DNA of 64,000 bases from positions 8,556,001-8,620,000 of the forward strand of contig OW051497.1 in assembly GCA_932521035.1 (NCBI GenBank), given 5' to 3'. Made by a program: the position numbers and the translations under genes. A model generated the notes under the pieces. That model saw only the letters and a program-made list of their open reading frames with translations. It was not told where the DNA came from and searched no databases. The stretch's first letter is position 1; every line of letters begins with the position of its first letter. Source of the stretch: Oscheius dolichura (taxonomy: Eukaryota > Nematoda > Chromadorea > Rhabditida > Rhabditidae). This document shows, one piece after another, positions 37,922-49,869 of this stretch.

Positions 37922-38310
37922 CAGCCTATCATGCGAGGGAAGCATCTTCTCCCATGTTGCTGCCCGAGTTCTTGAACCGCTACAGCTGGACGACGAGGTG
38001 GCTGACCGGGACTCTCCCAGGTGGCCAAGTCGACGGGGAGAGGGATCCACATCCATAGCCATTGCTCTTGTTGGTAGAAGTCGGTGGTCAGCAAGGATTT
38101 GGAATCCAGTAGATTGTACGGCCTCGCGGTACTCCAGTCCGGCTTAAGGATCGAGATTCTGTCCTTTGTCACGGCGAACGAGCAGCAGCGCGAGTTGAAG
38201 TCAACGGTAACCGGGGGTTGGCTGCTTTGGTGGCAGAGAAAGTCACAACGTGAAGGAATTAAGAAGATCGAAATGCTTTTCAAAAAAGATTTTGCAAAAA
38301 AGATACTGGA
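37922..38310 (-). pseudogene. Orphan coding-like fragment, copy 1
   Basis: An uninterrupted minus-strand frame includes SRCDFLCHQSSQPPVTVDFN and ends with WESPGQPPRRPAVAVQELGQ plus about a dozen residues. The final part recurs on the plus strand at about 45600 with mostly synonymous differences, so both copies descend from real coding sequence. No start, splice partner or known domain is evident. It lies between the channel gene and the chemoreceptor. It could be the last exon of a transposon-borne or lost gene. Confidence 0.45.
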
Positions 38311-38604
38311 ACTGTCTATTACAAGTAAAAAAAAGTCCAGATTCTTATTTTGTACAATTTGCACTTTGTCTAATTGGAAATTCGCGTCAGCTGGTGAGGG
38401 GCAGACAACACCTGGATAATAATAATTATAACATTGTTGGTTGTGTTTAATTCATGCTGTACATGTAATTCGTGCGTATTCTGTCACACATTTGTTCTGC
38501 TACTAAGAATCCACGACGGGGCATGATTAGCAAGAAATAGTCTAGCAGGTGCTATCTTGTACACAACTTACTTTCATCCTGCTCATTGACCTACCACTTG
38601 GAGG

Positions 38605-39748
38605 ATGCCAAGTTTCCATCACTTGATCGGTGGCACGGCAACTGTCACCGCCTTTCTCCTCAATGGTCTTCTCCTTGGTATAATCCTCAAATGTTCTTCT
38701 GATAAAATCGGCGTTTACAAGCATTTCCTTTTCGCCTACACCCTGAATGCCGTGTACTATTGCTCCGCCGAATTTCTAATTCTTACGGTGAGTATTTGTC
38801 ACCATCAGGGGAAAATATCATTATTCGACTTTTTCGCCCAGACTCCCAGTTATATGCTTCAGAATTAGTGTATCCCATTTCAGAACTTTTATATTCCGGA
38901 AGTTTCTTCTTCCCCTGCCTTCATCTCCTTCGCCACCCTCACTATCGTCCCGAAAACTGTCCAAACCTGGATTCTGACATCTTTTGTTGCGAGCTACGAT
39001 ATAAATTTGCTCATCGTCTGTTGGAGTTTCCTCTATCGGCTTTCCATTGTCAGCGAGTAAGAGGTCTTTTACTGTAATCATATGCCCCACTCGTTTAGGT
39101 CAAGTCTATTTAAAAGCAAACAAAGGATGTTTATCTTAATCCTTGTGAGTTTCTGTATTTGGTCAATGAGTACATACACCGACGTGGCAATACATCCGAC
39201 TCCAGCGACAGATGATTTTTTTGCCGACATGATACTCAACGTTACTGGCAGTGAAGTCAGTGATGTTGGATACATAGGAGCACCGTTTTTTGTAAGTTTG
39301 TGTTTCAAGCACCTTGGTTGATATATTGCAGTGGAAAGACGACAGCTTCAACTTTTCTGTTGCGTTATGCCTCCTTACCCACGGCAGTTACTATACAGCT
39401 GTTAACATTTTCGTAATCTGCTGTTGGGTGAAGATTCGACGCGCTCTAAACGCCATGCAATCCAAAGCTGCCCAACACTTCCACCGTAAAATCTATATCC
39501 TCCTGACTCTACAGACAATCTTCCCTATTGTCTTTAACTCGACCCCAGTCCTGATGACGTTCATATTCTCCGTTTGTAAATTTTATGTCGGAGACTACAT
39601 GCTCACCTTTGGAGCCCTCCTTAGCTTTGCTCAGGTATTGGATCCCATCTGCATTATGCTATTGGTTAACGACTACAAAAACGCCGTAAGACAGGTATGA
39701 AAAACTAAAAGTATATAATTTTAGCGACCCTTCAGATACTTCAAATGA
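38605..39748 (+). CDS. Seven-transmembrane chemoreceptor, Str/Srd type
   Basis: Five exons (38605-38787, 38884-39056, 39099-39291, 39332-39694 and 39725-39748) close in frame for 311 residues, close to the family's usual 320-340. Hydrophobic segments begin at about residues 9 (TATVTAFLLNGLLLGIIL) and 41 (FLFAYTLNAVYYCSAEFL), with five more following. The segment VPKTVQTWILTSFV then LLIVCWSFLYRL corresponds to the PK...SFLYRY region of Str/Srd receptors. The late HFHRKIYILLTLQTIFPIVF and the DPICIMLLVNDYKNAVRQ end are also typical. Such receptors are expressed in nematode sensory neurons; the ligand is unknown. A 94-nt first intron is the one whose boundaries are least certain. Str versus Srd is not settled. 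Confidence 0.8.
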
Positions 39749-39773
39749 AGGTCACTCCAGTCAGCTCAATCTT

Positions 39774-39828
39774 TCTGTCGTCCAATCGTCTGTCGTCCAA
39801 TCGTCTGTCGTCCAATTATCTGTCGTCG
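39774..39828. repeat. 15-bp tandem repeat behind the chemoreceptor gene
   Basis: The unit CTGTCGTCCAATCGT is repeated three to four times with one diverged copy, starting about 25 bp after the chemoreceptor stop and therefore probably in its 3' untranslated region. Confidence 0.9.
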
Positions 39829-40245
39829 TAGTCCCCGTGATCTCAACCGTTTTTGAGATATATTTACACTAGAATCGAAGAAGTTCTTTATGTGTTAATT
39901 TGTTCTTGATTACCCGAATCAATAAGCTATCTATGCAGTCGAGGAGTACAGTAACAGAACATTAACAAAACAACTTTGATATTCCATTTATTATCCAAGT
40001 TGTGGAGGCCTTCTGGCGTACCATTTGGCGAGAGTAACAAGTATGAGATTAAAAATAGGCAACAACGATGAAGGAAGTAAGACATATATCATTTCAATTG
40101 CCAAGGGAACTCGCGTAAGTGACACCCTGATGAGCTCTTAGAATGAAATACTTTGGGTTGCATTAACTTCAAAAGAATAAACATTAATCAGATCATAAAG
40201 TAAAGGTAGTTTCCTATACACCGTCTATAACTTCGTCTTTGGCAA

Positions 40246-40316
40246 GTAGTGAAGGGCAAGGGGAAAAAGGCAAGGGGCAAAGGTAAGGGGGAAAGACAAG
40301 GGGGAAAGGCAAGACA
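40246..40316. repeat. Purine-rich degenerate repeat
   Basis: Repeated GGCAAGGGG/AAA-type units lie between the convergent chemoreceptor and coiled-coil genes. A weaker relative (GGCAAAGG, GGCAAGAGG) lies at the matching place behind the paralogue at 50440-50480, consistent with duplication of the 3' flank. Confidence 0.6.
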
Positions 40317-40405
40317 TGTGGCATGTCTCTAAACGGTATATACAATAACAAAACAACAAAGGGAAACTAATGACACCTAGACAATAATGAACTCAAGGGG
40401 GATCT

Positions 40406-43400
40406 CTACTCCGGGGGAGGGAACACCTTGTAGAGGTTAGTCTTTATAGCATTTAAGACTTGTTGTCTTACCTCGGACTCCAACAGACCCATTTTCTCCA
40501 TGAAGTTCTTTTTCTGCTTCTCCATTTCGTCCTCCACGGCTGTCTGGTACCGTTGAATGTTCTCCACCAATTCGGCTGTCTTTCTCCCGCCCTGTTCCAC
40601 TCGGGCCGCCTCTACAGCTTTGGTTCTCTCCTGACCCTCGTTCTCTATTTGTTTCTCAAGTTTCTTTATCTTCACAGTAGCTGCTTCTATTTCTTTTTTA
40701 TGCTGAAAATGTTCTTTTTAGGTGACCCTTACTTCTAATGCAAAAACAACAAACACAAGCTCACCTTTTTCTCTGTTTCTTCTCGTATCTTCGTTTCAGA
40801 GGTTATTTTCTTTTCAAGCTCCTCTTGATCTTTCCTTGCCGTTTCCAGAAGGTTCTCCATTCCTTCGAAGATCTCTTCTGTCTTCTTGAGTTCCTCCCGT
40901 TTTTCATTTACCTCCTTCTGAAATGGGCTTACTTTCTCTTTTCGTTATTGTCTATTACCTTTAGTTCGTCTCGTTCTTTAGTGATCTTTTGCAACTCAGC
41001 AGTGATACGTTGAAGGGCGAGAGGGGAATCTCCTTGCTGAAAAGGCGAATTTTTATTAAAAAATGGAACGAGGAAACGCTCTCTTTTTGTATGCACCGAC
41101 AATTTTTCCTCCTAATGGGCGCACATCTAACTAGAAAACCCACCTCAGCATTGGTCGCTAATTCCTTCTCCAAGTTTTCCATCCTTGCTTTCAATTCGGT
41201 TTCTTTCGCTTCAGCCACTCGATGCCTCTCCCTCAGGCGGTCCTCCATCTCTTTCTTCTTCTCTCGCTCAGCTTGACACTGTTTCATTTCTTCGTTAGCT
41301 CTCTTCATTTCCTGAAGCATCTGCTTCTGGGCCGTGTGAAACTGCTTCTCCAGGCTATCGTTCTCTTCGATCTATAAACACATTTTTATCAAGAACTATC
41401 CAGTTCACTATACCTTTTCTTGATTTTTGGCTTCTGATTCCGCGAGTCTCTGGTTCACAATTTTCATTTCACCTTGTAGTCTAGCAATTTCCTTCAGATT
41501 GGCTACCTCCCTCAGCGGTCCATCGCGGTACCTCTCCCCGAGAAGCTTGTTCTCGTTGCGAAGTTCTTCTCTCTCCCGTTGAAGGGTAGCGATGTCACTG
41601 ATCCGCACAGCCAACTGCTTCTTCAAACAATTGCTATTCGTCTCGTAACCCTGAATAACTTCGGGGTCGACCTGATTGCCTGCAGCAGCCGCGAGAGCTT
41701 CTTCCAGCTTCTGAAAAATAAGATTTAGTTAGTCTATCTAAATAACTTTTTCTTTTTAAGTATTTTTGCCTATCGCGCGCCCCTCTGATATTTCCATAGC
41801 AACCTTTCTACATCTAGTCCTATTCATAATGCCCCTTCAGAACCCCATTAAGCAGTTATTCTGCCTAAAATAATGCTTTTTGTTCTACTCTGTCTGCACC
41901 CCCTTCCCTTCCTTTAGTAATGGCACTCGTTTAGATCACCTTTATCTTTTCAGCAGCTTGTTGAGCTTGCTCTTCGAGCAGCCGCATCTGGCTCCTGTGG
42001 GCCGCGTTGTTCTGTTCCATCTCCGCTTCCATCGCTCTCATCTTCTCGCTAGTCTCCTTCATCGCAGCCGCCGCTTTCTCTTCTTGGATTTGCATCTCTT
42101 TTACTTGTACTGCTCTCTTTTGCAAAGCGTTGTGCAGCGTGGAGACTTCTTCGATCCTTTTTTTCTGCTGCTCCTGTAGCTTGTTGATCAGCCGCTGTTG
42201 CCTGCCTGCTTCATTCGCGTTTCTCTAAAAATGGATTGATTACTAATGTTAAAAAAGAGTAAAGTACCTTGTAGACTGGCTCTCCATTTGCTGTCACTGC
42301 ACGACGCTTAATTCCAGAAGGCAGCAGCCCAAAAGTCGGATTGGGGATATGAGAACGGAGAGGAAAGCGACAAAGTCCTGGGCTAAGAGGAGCTACTGCA
42401 GGTGCTGTACCGTCCAGGCTGAATGCGTTTCGATTAAAAACAGCTCCTGGCTGAGGAGATGGGAGGTCTTCTGGGGTACTTCCAGGAAGCGAAGAAGCGT
42501 CTGACCCTCCTTCCGATGACCACGATCTGGTGGGAATTGCTCCCGGGCGTGGCGACGCAAAATTGCTAGCAGGTTGTGGACGGCGGAACGATATCAGTTC
42601 TTCCACATTTAGTGTGGTCGTTTGATGGGAGACTGTAGTTGGAGGAGAAAAGCCTGTTGCATTCGGTCTACTGCCGTCATGAAGAGAGTTCAGCTGACCG
42701 TTTGCGTAATACCGGATGCTCTCTACGTCAATCGAATATCGGCAGTTCCATCCGTCGACAGAGACAACGACGAATTTCCTATAAGAACAGTATGAATTAC
42801 TGTTATAGGAGGAGGTATGAGTAAAGCTTTTCCCCTTTTCTGAGATTGTATGAACTAACAAAATGTTTAAAAATAGTAGAAGAAATCATTACCCACCGGA
42901 AGGCGTACAGCAAACAACGAATGAAGAAAGGACCCAGGCAACGGGAGAGTGCCTTGAGAAGGATGCTCCTAGTAATATTTGCGCCGCAGTCATTTTCAAC
43001 ATCAAGAATTGGGTGCCTCTGGCTCCTCGCTTTCTCCAGATATTTTGCCAATGGTTCTAAAAATAGCAAAACCCGTTAAAATTGTCTAATTAACTGTACC
43101 GAAAGCAAAGTTGTCGAAGGTATTCTTGGCGACGAATTCTTCAAACTTTTGTTTGTTCTTAATCACATCTGCTAATTGAAATGCTACGGCGGGGGGCTGT
43201 AATATATTTTTAATGTTCAGGATCTCAAAATCCCTATTAGTTTTTAATAGTCTCCTCAGTATTCTTTTTCGCCAGAAGAACCGCTCAATTTTACAGTAGC
43301 TTTCGTATAGGCCGCATTACTTTTTTACTATGTAAATACGCAAAAAAACTTTTTTTCTGAAACCCGTTTGGAAGAATGGTTTATGACTTCATAAACGTGT

Positions 43401-44137
43401 TTTAATATAGATTACTTATGTTTTTAAGCAAAACCACTTGAAAAGGTATTCCTGCTCTGCGGATAGTCTGTTCAAATGTAATGAAACAAACAAAACAAGA
43501 GAAAGCATACCTGGTCCTTTGGGCAGACCCAATCCGGAATGCATTTCTTTCCCAAAACTTCAATCAATGTTGCAATTTGACTTCCTTCTAACGGTTCATT
43601 TCTGAAACAAATATCGGTGAAATATAAAGAAAAATGGCATACTTGTGGTCCTTCGGCAGTTGATTCTCAATTTCCCTGGCTATTTCAGCCAAACTGAAGC
43701 CGTTCTGGTATTCTTCCAGTTTTTGTTGGATGTGGCTCAAAAGAGGATGAGTACTGATCTGCAAAATATCCTGATTGTCTATATTTTAGAGAGTTCGAAA
43801 CCGGGCACGGGCAGAACCACACATGGCTTTTTTTCCTCGATTTAGAGTTAGCCGTTTGAATAGATCAAAATTATGTAGCTATACTCACATGGTAATAAAT
43901 TTGCCGTCCAAAAATATTCTGTAATCCTTCTACGGAGCTCAATTTTGTTTGGAAATGGTCAAAACTATCTGTTTGGACTTCTCTGAAGCTGGGAATGGGG
44001 TAGTGTAACTTCGGGACGAGGTGGCCAATCTGAACGAAAGGAAGAAACATGAATGAAGCCGGAAGACTTACTCTACGGAGCACGCTTTCTTCACTAGTCG
44101 AGGGCAACATGTCCAAAATATCTTGTTTGCGCTTCAT
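40406..44137 (-). CDS. Coiled-coil protein with N-terminal folded region (cluster member 1)
   Basis: Unrecognised. Thirteen exons close in frame for 839 residues: 44137-44072, 44029-43889, 43758-43643, 43601-43511, 43196-43100, 43056-42897, 42778-42268, 42224-41940, 41710-41414, 41371-41144, 41036-40959, 40917-40765 and 40702-40406. Residues 1 to about 250 look globular (LPKLHYPIPSF-like, HPLLSHIQQKLEEY, FVVVSVDGWNCRYSIDVES). About 250-390 is a Ser/Pro-rich linker. About 395-839 is near-continuous coiled coil ending VFPPPE. All coiled-coil exons are phase 0. Copy 50535-52498 matches its C-terminal half exon by exon. A stretch at 44240-44310 (FEAAEMLRRYQNLYYTE) might be a further 5' exon. Coiled coil suggests filament, centrosomal or chromosome-axis roles, but nothing decides. 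Confidence 0.8.
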
Positions 44138-44944
44138 TCTTGTTGCAAATGACTGTACATATTGAATTAACCATAGAAAAGTGGAAAGGAAGAGAGTTTG
44201 GAAGCGAGAAAAAAGTGGCAATGGCCTTGCTCAGAAAAGAGCACGGGTTTTTTCAGTGTAATAAAGGTTTTGGTAGCGACGCAACATCTCGGCAGCCTCA
44301 AAAGTGCACTTATTTTGCCAATCGAGGGCCCTATCGATGTGACGAGTTTCGCGTCAATTTCAGCTCTATCCTTGGCATGTCTGAGAAGGCGAAAAATACA
44401 TACCCCGGGGCCCACTTATAGTAATATAAAAATAAATTTCCGGTTCCTGTATAGTTAAATTGATAGAGAGACAAAAAAGGACTATCTACACAGTAGCAAT
44501 AGTTTAAACCAAGCACTCAATGTTGACACAAGGTTATGAGTCGGCCTAGCCGAGCAATGGCGGGTCTTTATAGGTGATAACGGGACAAAAGAGGCATCGA
44601 AAGAAGAACTGAAGAGGCACAGTTCGCGAATATATTAGATGGCCTGGTGAAGCTAACTCGTTCAGTAGCGTCGGAACCCGCAAGCAACATTTACCTACAG
44701 TTCCTTTAAACAAATTTCAACCATATTTCGAAGCAGGAAGTATTCACAAGCACTTACAGAATAATTTTAGTAATAAATAGTCTTTAGTTGGCATTCTTTT
44801 CTGTGCTTCTCCTTTGTATTACAAATCCTAATGAGGAGTAAGTTTGAAATGATCAAAACGGTTGATTTACTTGCTGTTTGAACTCAGGAAGGATAAGCAA
44901 ACATGTTTGAAAAAGAGAGGAAAAGAGAGGAGCGATATCATCGT

Positions 44945-45035
44945 CAACATATGATAGGTCGAGCCACTGGCAGCCAGCCAAGTGCGAAAGGGCACTGGCC
45001 TGGGGTTGCATAAGAACAGCAGTCGAAAAGAAAAC
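44945..45035 (-). repeat. Cluster block, copy upstream of member 1
   Basis: The most diverged of four related blocks. On the minus strand it shares the core GCAAC-CC, a GCACTT stretch, CCAGTGG-TCGA and an ATGTTG/ATGT end with the blocks near 46.5, 50.0 and 52.7 kb. It lies about 0.8 kb upstream of the start of the 40406-44137 gene. Confidence 0.55.
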
Positions 45036-45282
45036 GTTCTACGGAAGAGAAGAGTCTCCGGGGTTATATAAGGGAGAGGGGCAGCCCTTGTGGGGTGGAG
45101 GAAAAACAGAGAGATCTCTGTGGCTAGGTTGCGGATAGTGTTTTCAACGGTTTGCTCTTGCTTCCCCGCCATATTGATGCACATTTAGAGGGATATTCAT
45201 TCCCATAGATGAATTCAAGTTGATCGGGTGTCATTCCACAATAGCCCGTCTTGTTCAATGTTCCTATCTTGTTCGAACCAGG

Positions 45283-45364
45283 GAGCAGGTGGCCGAGTGG
45301 TTAAGGCGACGGCCTGCTAAGCCGTTGGGGTTTCCCCGCGTGAGTTCGAATCTCATCCTGCTCG
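45283..45364 (+). tRNA. tRNA-Ser (anticodon GCT)
   Basis: 82 nt. The acceptor stem GAGCAGG pairs with CCTGCTC, with discriminator G at 45364. The anticodon stem ACGGC/GCCGT encloses CTGCTAA with anticodon GCT at 45316-45318. A long variable arm follows, as in serine tRNAs, then the T arm with GTTCGAA. Internal A box (TGGCCGAGTGG) and B box (GAGTTCGAATC) are intact, and T runs follow. It reads AGC/AGT codons. Confidence 0.97.
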
Positions 45365-45369
45365 AAATA

Positions 45370-45384
45370 TTTTTGTTTTTTTAT
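45370..45384 (+). terminator. RNA polymerase III terminator
   Basis: Two T runs (TTTTT and TTTTTTT) begin about 6 nt after the tRNA-Ser 3' end, as expected for pol III termination. Confidence 0.8.
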
Positions 45385-45591
45385 AGTGTACCCAGGACTA
45401 GAAAAAAAAAAGCGGGCGTCCAATGTTTCGGTTCCTTTGCACTTTTTTCATATCCGTCATTCTCAATTAGGAAACTGTCAAAATCCAATTTAGACAAAAA
45501 CAAAATCTTGTCATTTCGACGACGCAACTTTTCCGGTCTATTGGAACTGGAAGAAGAAATTTAAAAACTCTCTTGCTCCTCACTCCTTGAA

Positions 45592-45718
45592 CTTCAAACC
45601 CCCCTGGGAGAGTGCCGGCCTACCACCTCGCCGTCCCGCTGTAGCAGTTCAAGAACTCGCGCAACAACAAAGGACAAGAGGCCTCCCTCACGTGATATGG
45701 GTTGATTATGGGAATAAA
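45592..45718 (+). pseudogene. Orphan coding-like fragment, copy 2
   Basis: The plus-strand frame includes WESAGLPPRRPAVAVQELAQ and runs on to a TGA near 45718. It matches the end of the fragment at 37922-38310 with mainly third-position changes. No upstream exon could be found; the sequence before it has stops. Probably a remnant of a duplicated or mobile gene, in opposite orientation to copy 1. Confidence 0.45.
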
Positions 45719-46309
45719 ACTTGAAATTTGAAACTTGAAATATTTTTTATTACAAATCCAATAATAAGGATACCACGACGACACTAAAAAGTGGCAAAAA
45801 TTAATGAACGGTTGGAATATAAATGTGTTTTACAAGAGTTTTGCTGGAAAATCTTGAATTGGGAATGCTATGCATTGGATTTTCAAAAAAAAGCAGGTAG
45901 AGACGTCTGAAAAGGGTGGAAAAATAGATACAGAGCTGGATGCCCTTCGAGGTGCCGAAGTTTGGCTAAAAACGATGTGTGGAAAATGCTGAGGGTAGAA
46001 TCGACAGTGTATGGAGATTCTACAGGCAAAGAAAACTCGGGACGAATGATTTAATAGACGAGAGACTCTGCGGTATTCGGCTGAGGGGAGCGCCGGGAGA
46101 AGACGACCTGTGAGCGAGGGGACGAGTCGGCGTAGTGAGTAGCGTGAGTTTTTGCAGCGAGAAATTTCGTAAACGTTCCCAGATTTATTTTGGGGGCTAA
46201 TTGTTCTTGAGAAGCGTGTTAATTGCAGACCGGTGTATTGCAGTAATAACACAGACATGGGGAAAATCCCGAACAGCAGTAAGTGGGGGAAATGGATCAA
46301 ATATATGAA
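45719..46309. other. Intergenic, possible lost cluster member
   Basis: A long minus-strand frame at 45830-46300 lacks coding character. Because cluster blocks flank this interval (44.95 and 46.5 kb) without a gene between them, it may be the site of a decayed family copy. Confidence 0.3.
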
Positions 46310-46720
46310 TCAAAAAGTATTAATAGTTTTGTGGATTAAAGGTTGAACCAAAATCCTAGAAATCAGCAGTCTTTTGCCTCCAGAAATATGCAAATATGTG
46401 CAAATGAGGAGAAAGTTGGAGAAGCGATAAGTTGACCCGATCGGGTAGCCGAGGTTTGAAAATGACAACATGGGATCGATCGGGCCACTGGAAGCCGGGA
46501 AAATGCAGAGGGGCCCTGATCGGGTGTTGCGAGAGAGCTGCGGTACGCAAACACATGCTGCTGGTGGGGCGGTCCCACTTCTGTGAGGACCCTCCCACTT
46601 CCTAGGATTGTGTAGGTTGCTCGTTCTTCTCCGAGGTCATTATTAATGACTTTTAATGGCTCATTAAACAATTGGTGTGCCCTTTTGGCTTTCGAGCTTT
46701 ACAAAAGGAATAAGAGTTCC
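46310..46720 (-). repeat. Cluster block, copy behind member 2
   Basis: About 400 bp closely related to 49870-50240. Both contain GATCGGGCCACTGGAAGC-like and GGGGCCCTGATCGGGTGTTG cores and end near a TTGAC/GGTTGAA plus AATCCTAGAAATC stretch. It lies 200-600 bp past the stop of the 46929-48774 gene. Confidence 0.85.
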
Positions 46721-46928
46721 CTCTAAGCAATCTGATCTCTTCCTCCGTTGCCACCCTGTGTATAGATAGCTGCTCGCTACTCTCCTATTAGCCGTGACAA
46801 AATGATTACAAAAGTCTTTATTTGACCTGTTCAATAAATGCAAATGAGTAATATATGGGTTCATCGGTAAAAAAGAGCAAGCTGAAAGATTGGAACAGTA
46901 ACTGAAGAAATACGAATTACAAAACATT

Positions 46929-48774
46929 TCAATCTCGGCGCATTAAGGAATCCAATTTCTTCATAAGGCTTTCATTGCTCTTCGTTTCCTCCTTCCGCAC
47001 TTCTGCTATAAGCTTATACTGTTTTTCCATTTGGTGCTTCAAGTTTTCGTTCTCCTGAGCCAATTCGGTAGTCTCCCGAGCCTTTTCCTCACACAGCTCG
47101 GTCTTCTCTTTCTCTAGAACGTTTTGGTTCTTTTTAAAGTGTATCTTTTTGGTTCTTACCAAATTTCTTAACCATGTCGTTAATTTCATCCTTGTGCTTC
47201 TTCATGAGCGCGTCCTTCTGCATTTCCACGTTGACCACAAGTTGAATAGAATTCCGGATCATTCGGTCACATTCCTCAGCCTTCCTTTTCTCCTTTTCAA
47301 TCCCAGAGTCTCTTTCCGCACTTATTGTTCTTATCAGGACGGCGGCTGCCTCTAATTCCGATGATCTCTGAAAAGTTCATGTTTAGGAAACAGTAGATAC
47401 ATCGTAGGATACCCCTGTTCTGAAGTCGATCCCCATGTTCAAATCAAGTTGCCCCTTATAATCAGTAAGCGAACCGAACTTACAGTCTTGTCGGCCTCCT
47501 GCAACTTCTTCACAGCGTGCTTCAGTTCCTCGATCTCTTTCTTTTTCTCATCGCGACTCCTTTTCATCTGTCTGTAGGCGGGAACGGTCCTCATGATCTT
47601 ATTCCTTGCTTCATTCAGCGCTCTCTTGTTCTTAAAAATAAGTTTGTACCGGAAGAGAGAATAACTCGGATCACCTTGTGATTCTTCAGCTGGAACGTTT
47701 TTACCATTTTGTGGGTGACAACCAACTTATTTTCTTTCTTTTTTTTCTGAAAATAAAAGATTTGCCAGATTTGCCAGAAATAATAGCATTAGACTCCCCA
47801 AAGTCCTTCTTCGCTCCCATTTTAAGTTAGAATACCTATGCAAGGAAGATCATAAGTTTCTTTAAATAGGAAAGAGCAAATTTGTAATGCTTAGAAGAGG
47901 AAATGGGTGGTAACTCCCGCCCCAACCGACTATAAACCTCACGTCTTCCTTCAGGGCGTCCATTTGTTTCTCCAACTCGGCTAGCATTTGTTTCATATCA
48001 GTTCCTTCTTTTTCCAGATTCTCGATTTTTTCCTGCTGCTCTTTCTGAATGTTGCCTTCATCTTGTTCTCTGAGCTGATGGCGGAGATCTTCATTCTTAA
48101 TTTGCAAGCGAAGTATTTCTCTTGTCTTCTCCGTCAGCTGGTTTTGTGCATCGAGCATCTCTTTTTCGTACCGGCTGCTAACCTCTGTATTTGCTTGTTG
48201 ACTGCTGCTATGAGCATTGACGACTGCCTGAAACGTTACTTTTCACTTTCCGTAGTTATTCTTCATCACCATGATTTGTCTTTCTTTTCCGGCCAGAGCC
48301 GTTTCAAAAAGATTTAACTTATTACATACGACAGTGAAGAAAGCTGGTCAGTAAGTTTTAATTTTTTTTCCGAATATTCGAAATAATCCGGTTTTCAAAT
48401 TATATATTAACCAAAACAGTTATATAAAAATTGTCAACTGCTTGTTTGATGCCCCTCAATCTGTTTTACCTGCTTCTCCGGGCGATTACTGGTTTTGATC
48501 TGTCTTGGATCCATTTGATTGCCCCGTCCGCAGCGCTGCAGCTCCAAGTCATCATGTGCCTTCCGCTAAATATGAAATAGTTCTTAAAAAATATTAATAT
48601 TCTTACTTTCATTGACACAGCAACCAATGAGGAATATGCACGGTCCAAAGGACTACTCACGGAACTCGAAGAACTGTTTGTATCTGCTTCGGCGAACGAC
48701 GCTTGGCTGGATACAGCTCTTGGAGACGAATCATCACTGGTAAAGAGCTCAGGATTCCTTAATTCTTCTTCCAT
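46929..48774 (-). CDS. Coiled-coil protein (cluster member 2)
   Basis: Unrecognised. Seven exons (48774-48607, 48565-48470, 48227-47943, 47746-47675, 47630-47484, 47367-47160 and 47113-46929) close in frame for 386 residues. The first exon is Ser-rich (MEEELRNPELFTSDD...). From about residue 90 nearly everything is heptad-rich coiled coil ending KKLDSLMRRD. The frame is open upstream of the ATG for about 30 codons behind a CTTTAG acceptor, so an earlier exon may exist. The exon-by-exon match to its two neighbours is weaker than between members 1 and 3; membership rests on layout, composition and the shared flanking block. Function unknown. Confidence 0.75.
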
Positions 48775-48957
48775 AATTGATGTCGTCGAGGATTGAGAAT
48801 ATAGTGGAAGTCTGCCTTCAGAACCACCGAAACAGCGAATAACGGTCCGAATATCTTTCAAGATGTGGATAGATTTTGTTCTAAAGATTATGAAATAAGG
48901 TCGACCACTGAATGGAATCGGAGTGAACGAGAAAAAAAAAGGGAAAATGACGCTTCT

Positions 48958-49290
48958 AGGGAGAGGAGAGCTCGAGGAAAAGGCGCTCTACGGGCAAAAA
49001 GAGCTCGAGGAGAGCCCTAGGAGAGGACGTTCAGTGTGAAGGAAGGAGAGCTCGAGGAGAGAGCGTTCTACGGGGACAACAGCTCGAGGAGCGGGCGTTC
49101 GGTGGTATAGAGGAGAGAAGGCATTCCACGGGTAAGGAGATCTGGAGAGTAAAGGCGTTACACGGGGGAGGGCAACTCGAGGGAAAGACGTTATACCGGC
49201 GGAGGAGAGGTGGAGAAGCAGGCATGTTAGGGAGAGGCGAGGACTCGGGAGATAAGCGGTGGGAAAGGAGAGCTCGAGGTGAAGGCACGC
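48958..49290. repeat. Degenerate GAGCTCGAGGAG tandem repeat
   Basis: Roughly seven imperfect units of about 45-50 bp. Each contains GGAGAGCTCGAGGA followed by GGCGTTCTACGGG or a variant. Located just upstream of cluster member 2, so it could be part of its regulatory region or a minisatellite. Confidence 0.8.
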
Positions 49291-49869
49291 GAGGGAGGGG
49301 AGAAGCGATTAAACTGTGGGGATTTATTTATATACCTTGGTACGTTGGCTTTTCTCATTGAAATAGACTAAAATTTTATGGAAAGGAGAGAAAAAGAGAT
49401 AAGTGTGAACTCTTCGAGGGTGTCGAAACCCCGTCAAAAAAAGAGAATAAGGGAGTTTTCTTCTGGAGGTTGTGAATTGCAGAGCCTTGTATTCTTTTAC
49501 AAGCCGTAACGGGCGCCCTCGGCTTGACCGTGCTTGGCTCTCCTTCCCCCAGTGCCAACTCCCCTTCCCTAACGCCGGCTCTCCTTTCCCAGCGCTGTCT
49601 CTTCCTCCTCCAGCGCCGTATTCCCCTTCCGAGCCGCCCTCCTGTCCAGCGAGACGATGTTGCACCGGTCTCTAGTCATTTTCTTGTCGGATCAAAATTT
49701 GACGGTTGAACAACAGTTGACCGTCGGATAAGGTCAAGAGGTCGAAACGTTCTGCTTCTCTCGTATTTGACCTGTTGATCCGAACAAACGACAGGTCATA
49801 CGGACAGACACACAGAGATCTGCCCATTATTAGGGTAGGATAGTTTTAATGGAGATTAGTAAGTGGGAA

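Noticed and set aside
45830-46300. A 156-codon minus-strand frame between cluster blocks.
   Set aside because: Composition is unlike the neighbouring coiled-coil genes and no splice sites frame it.
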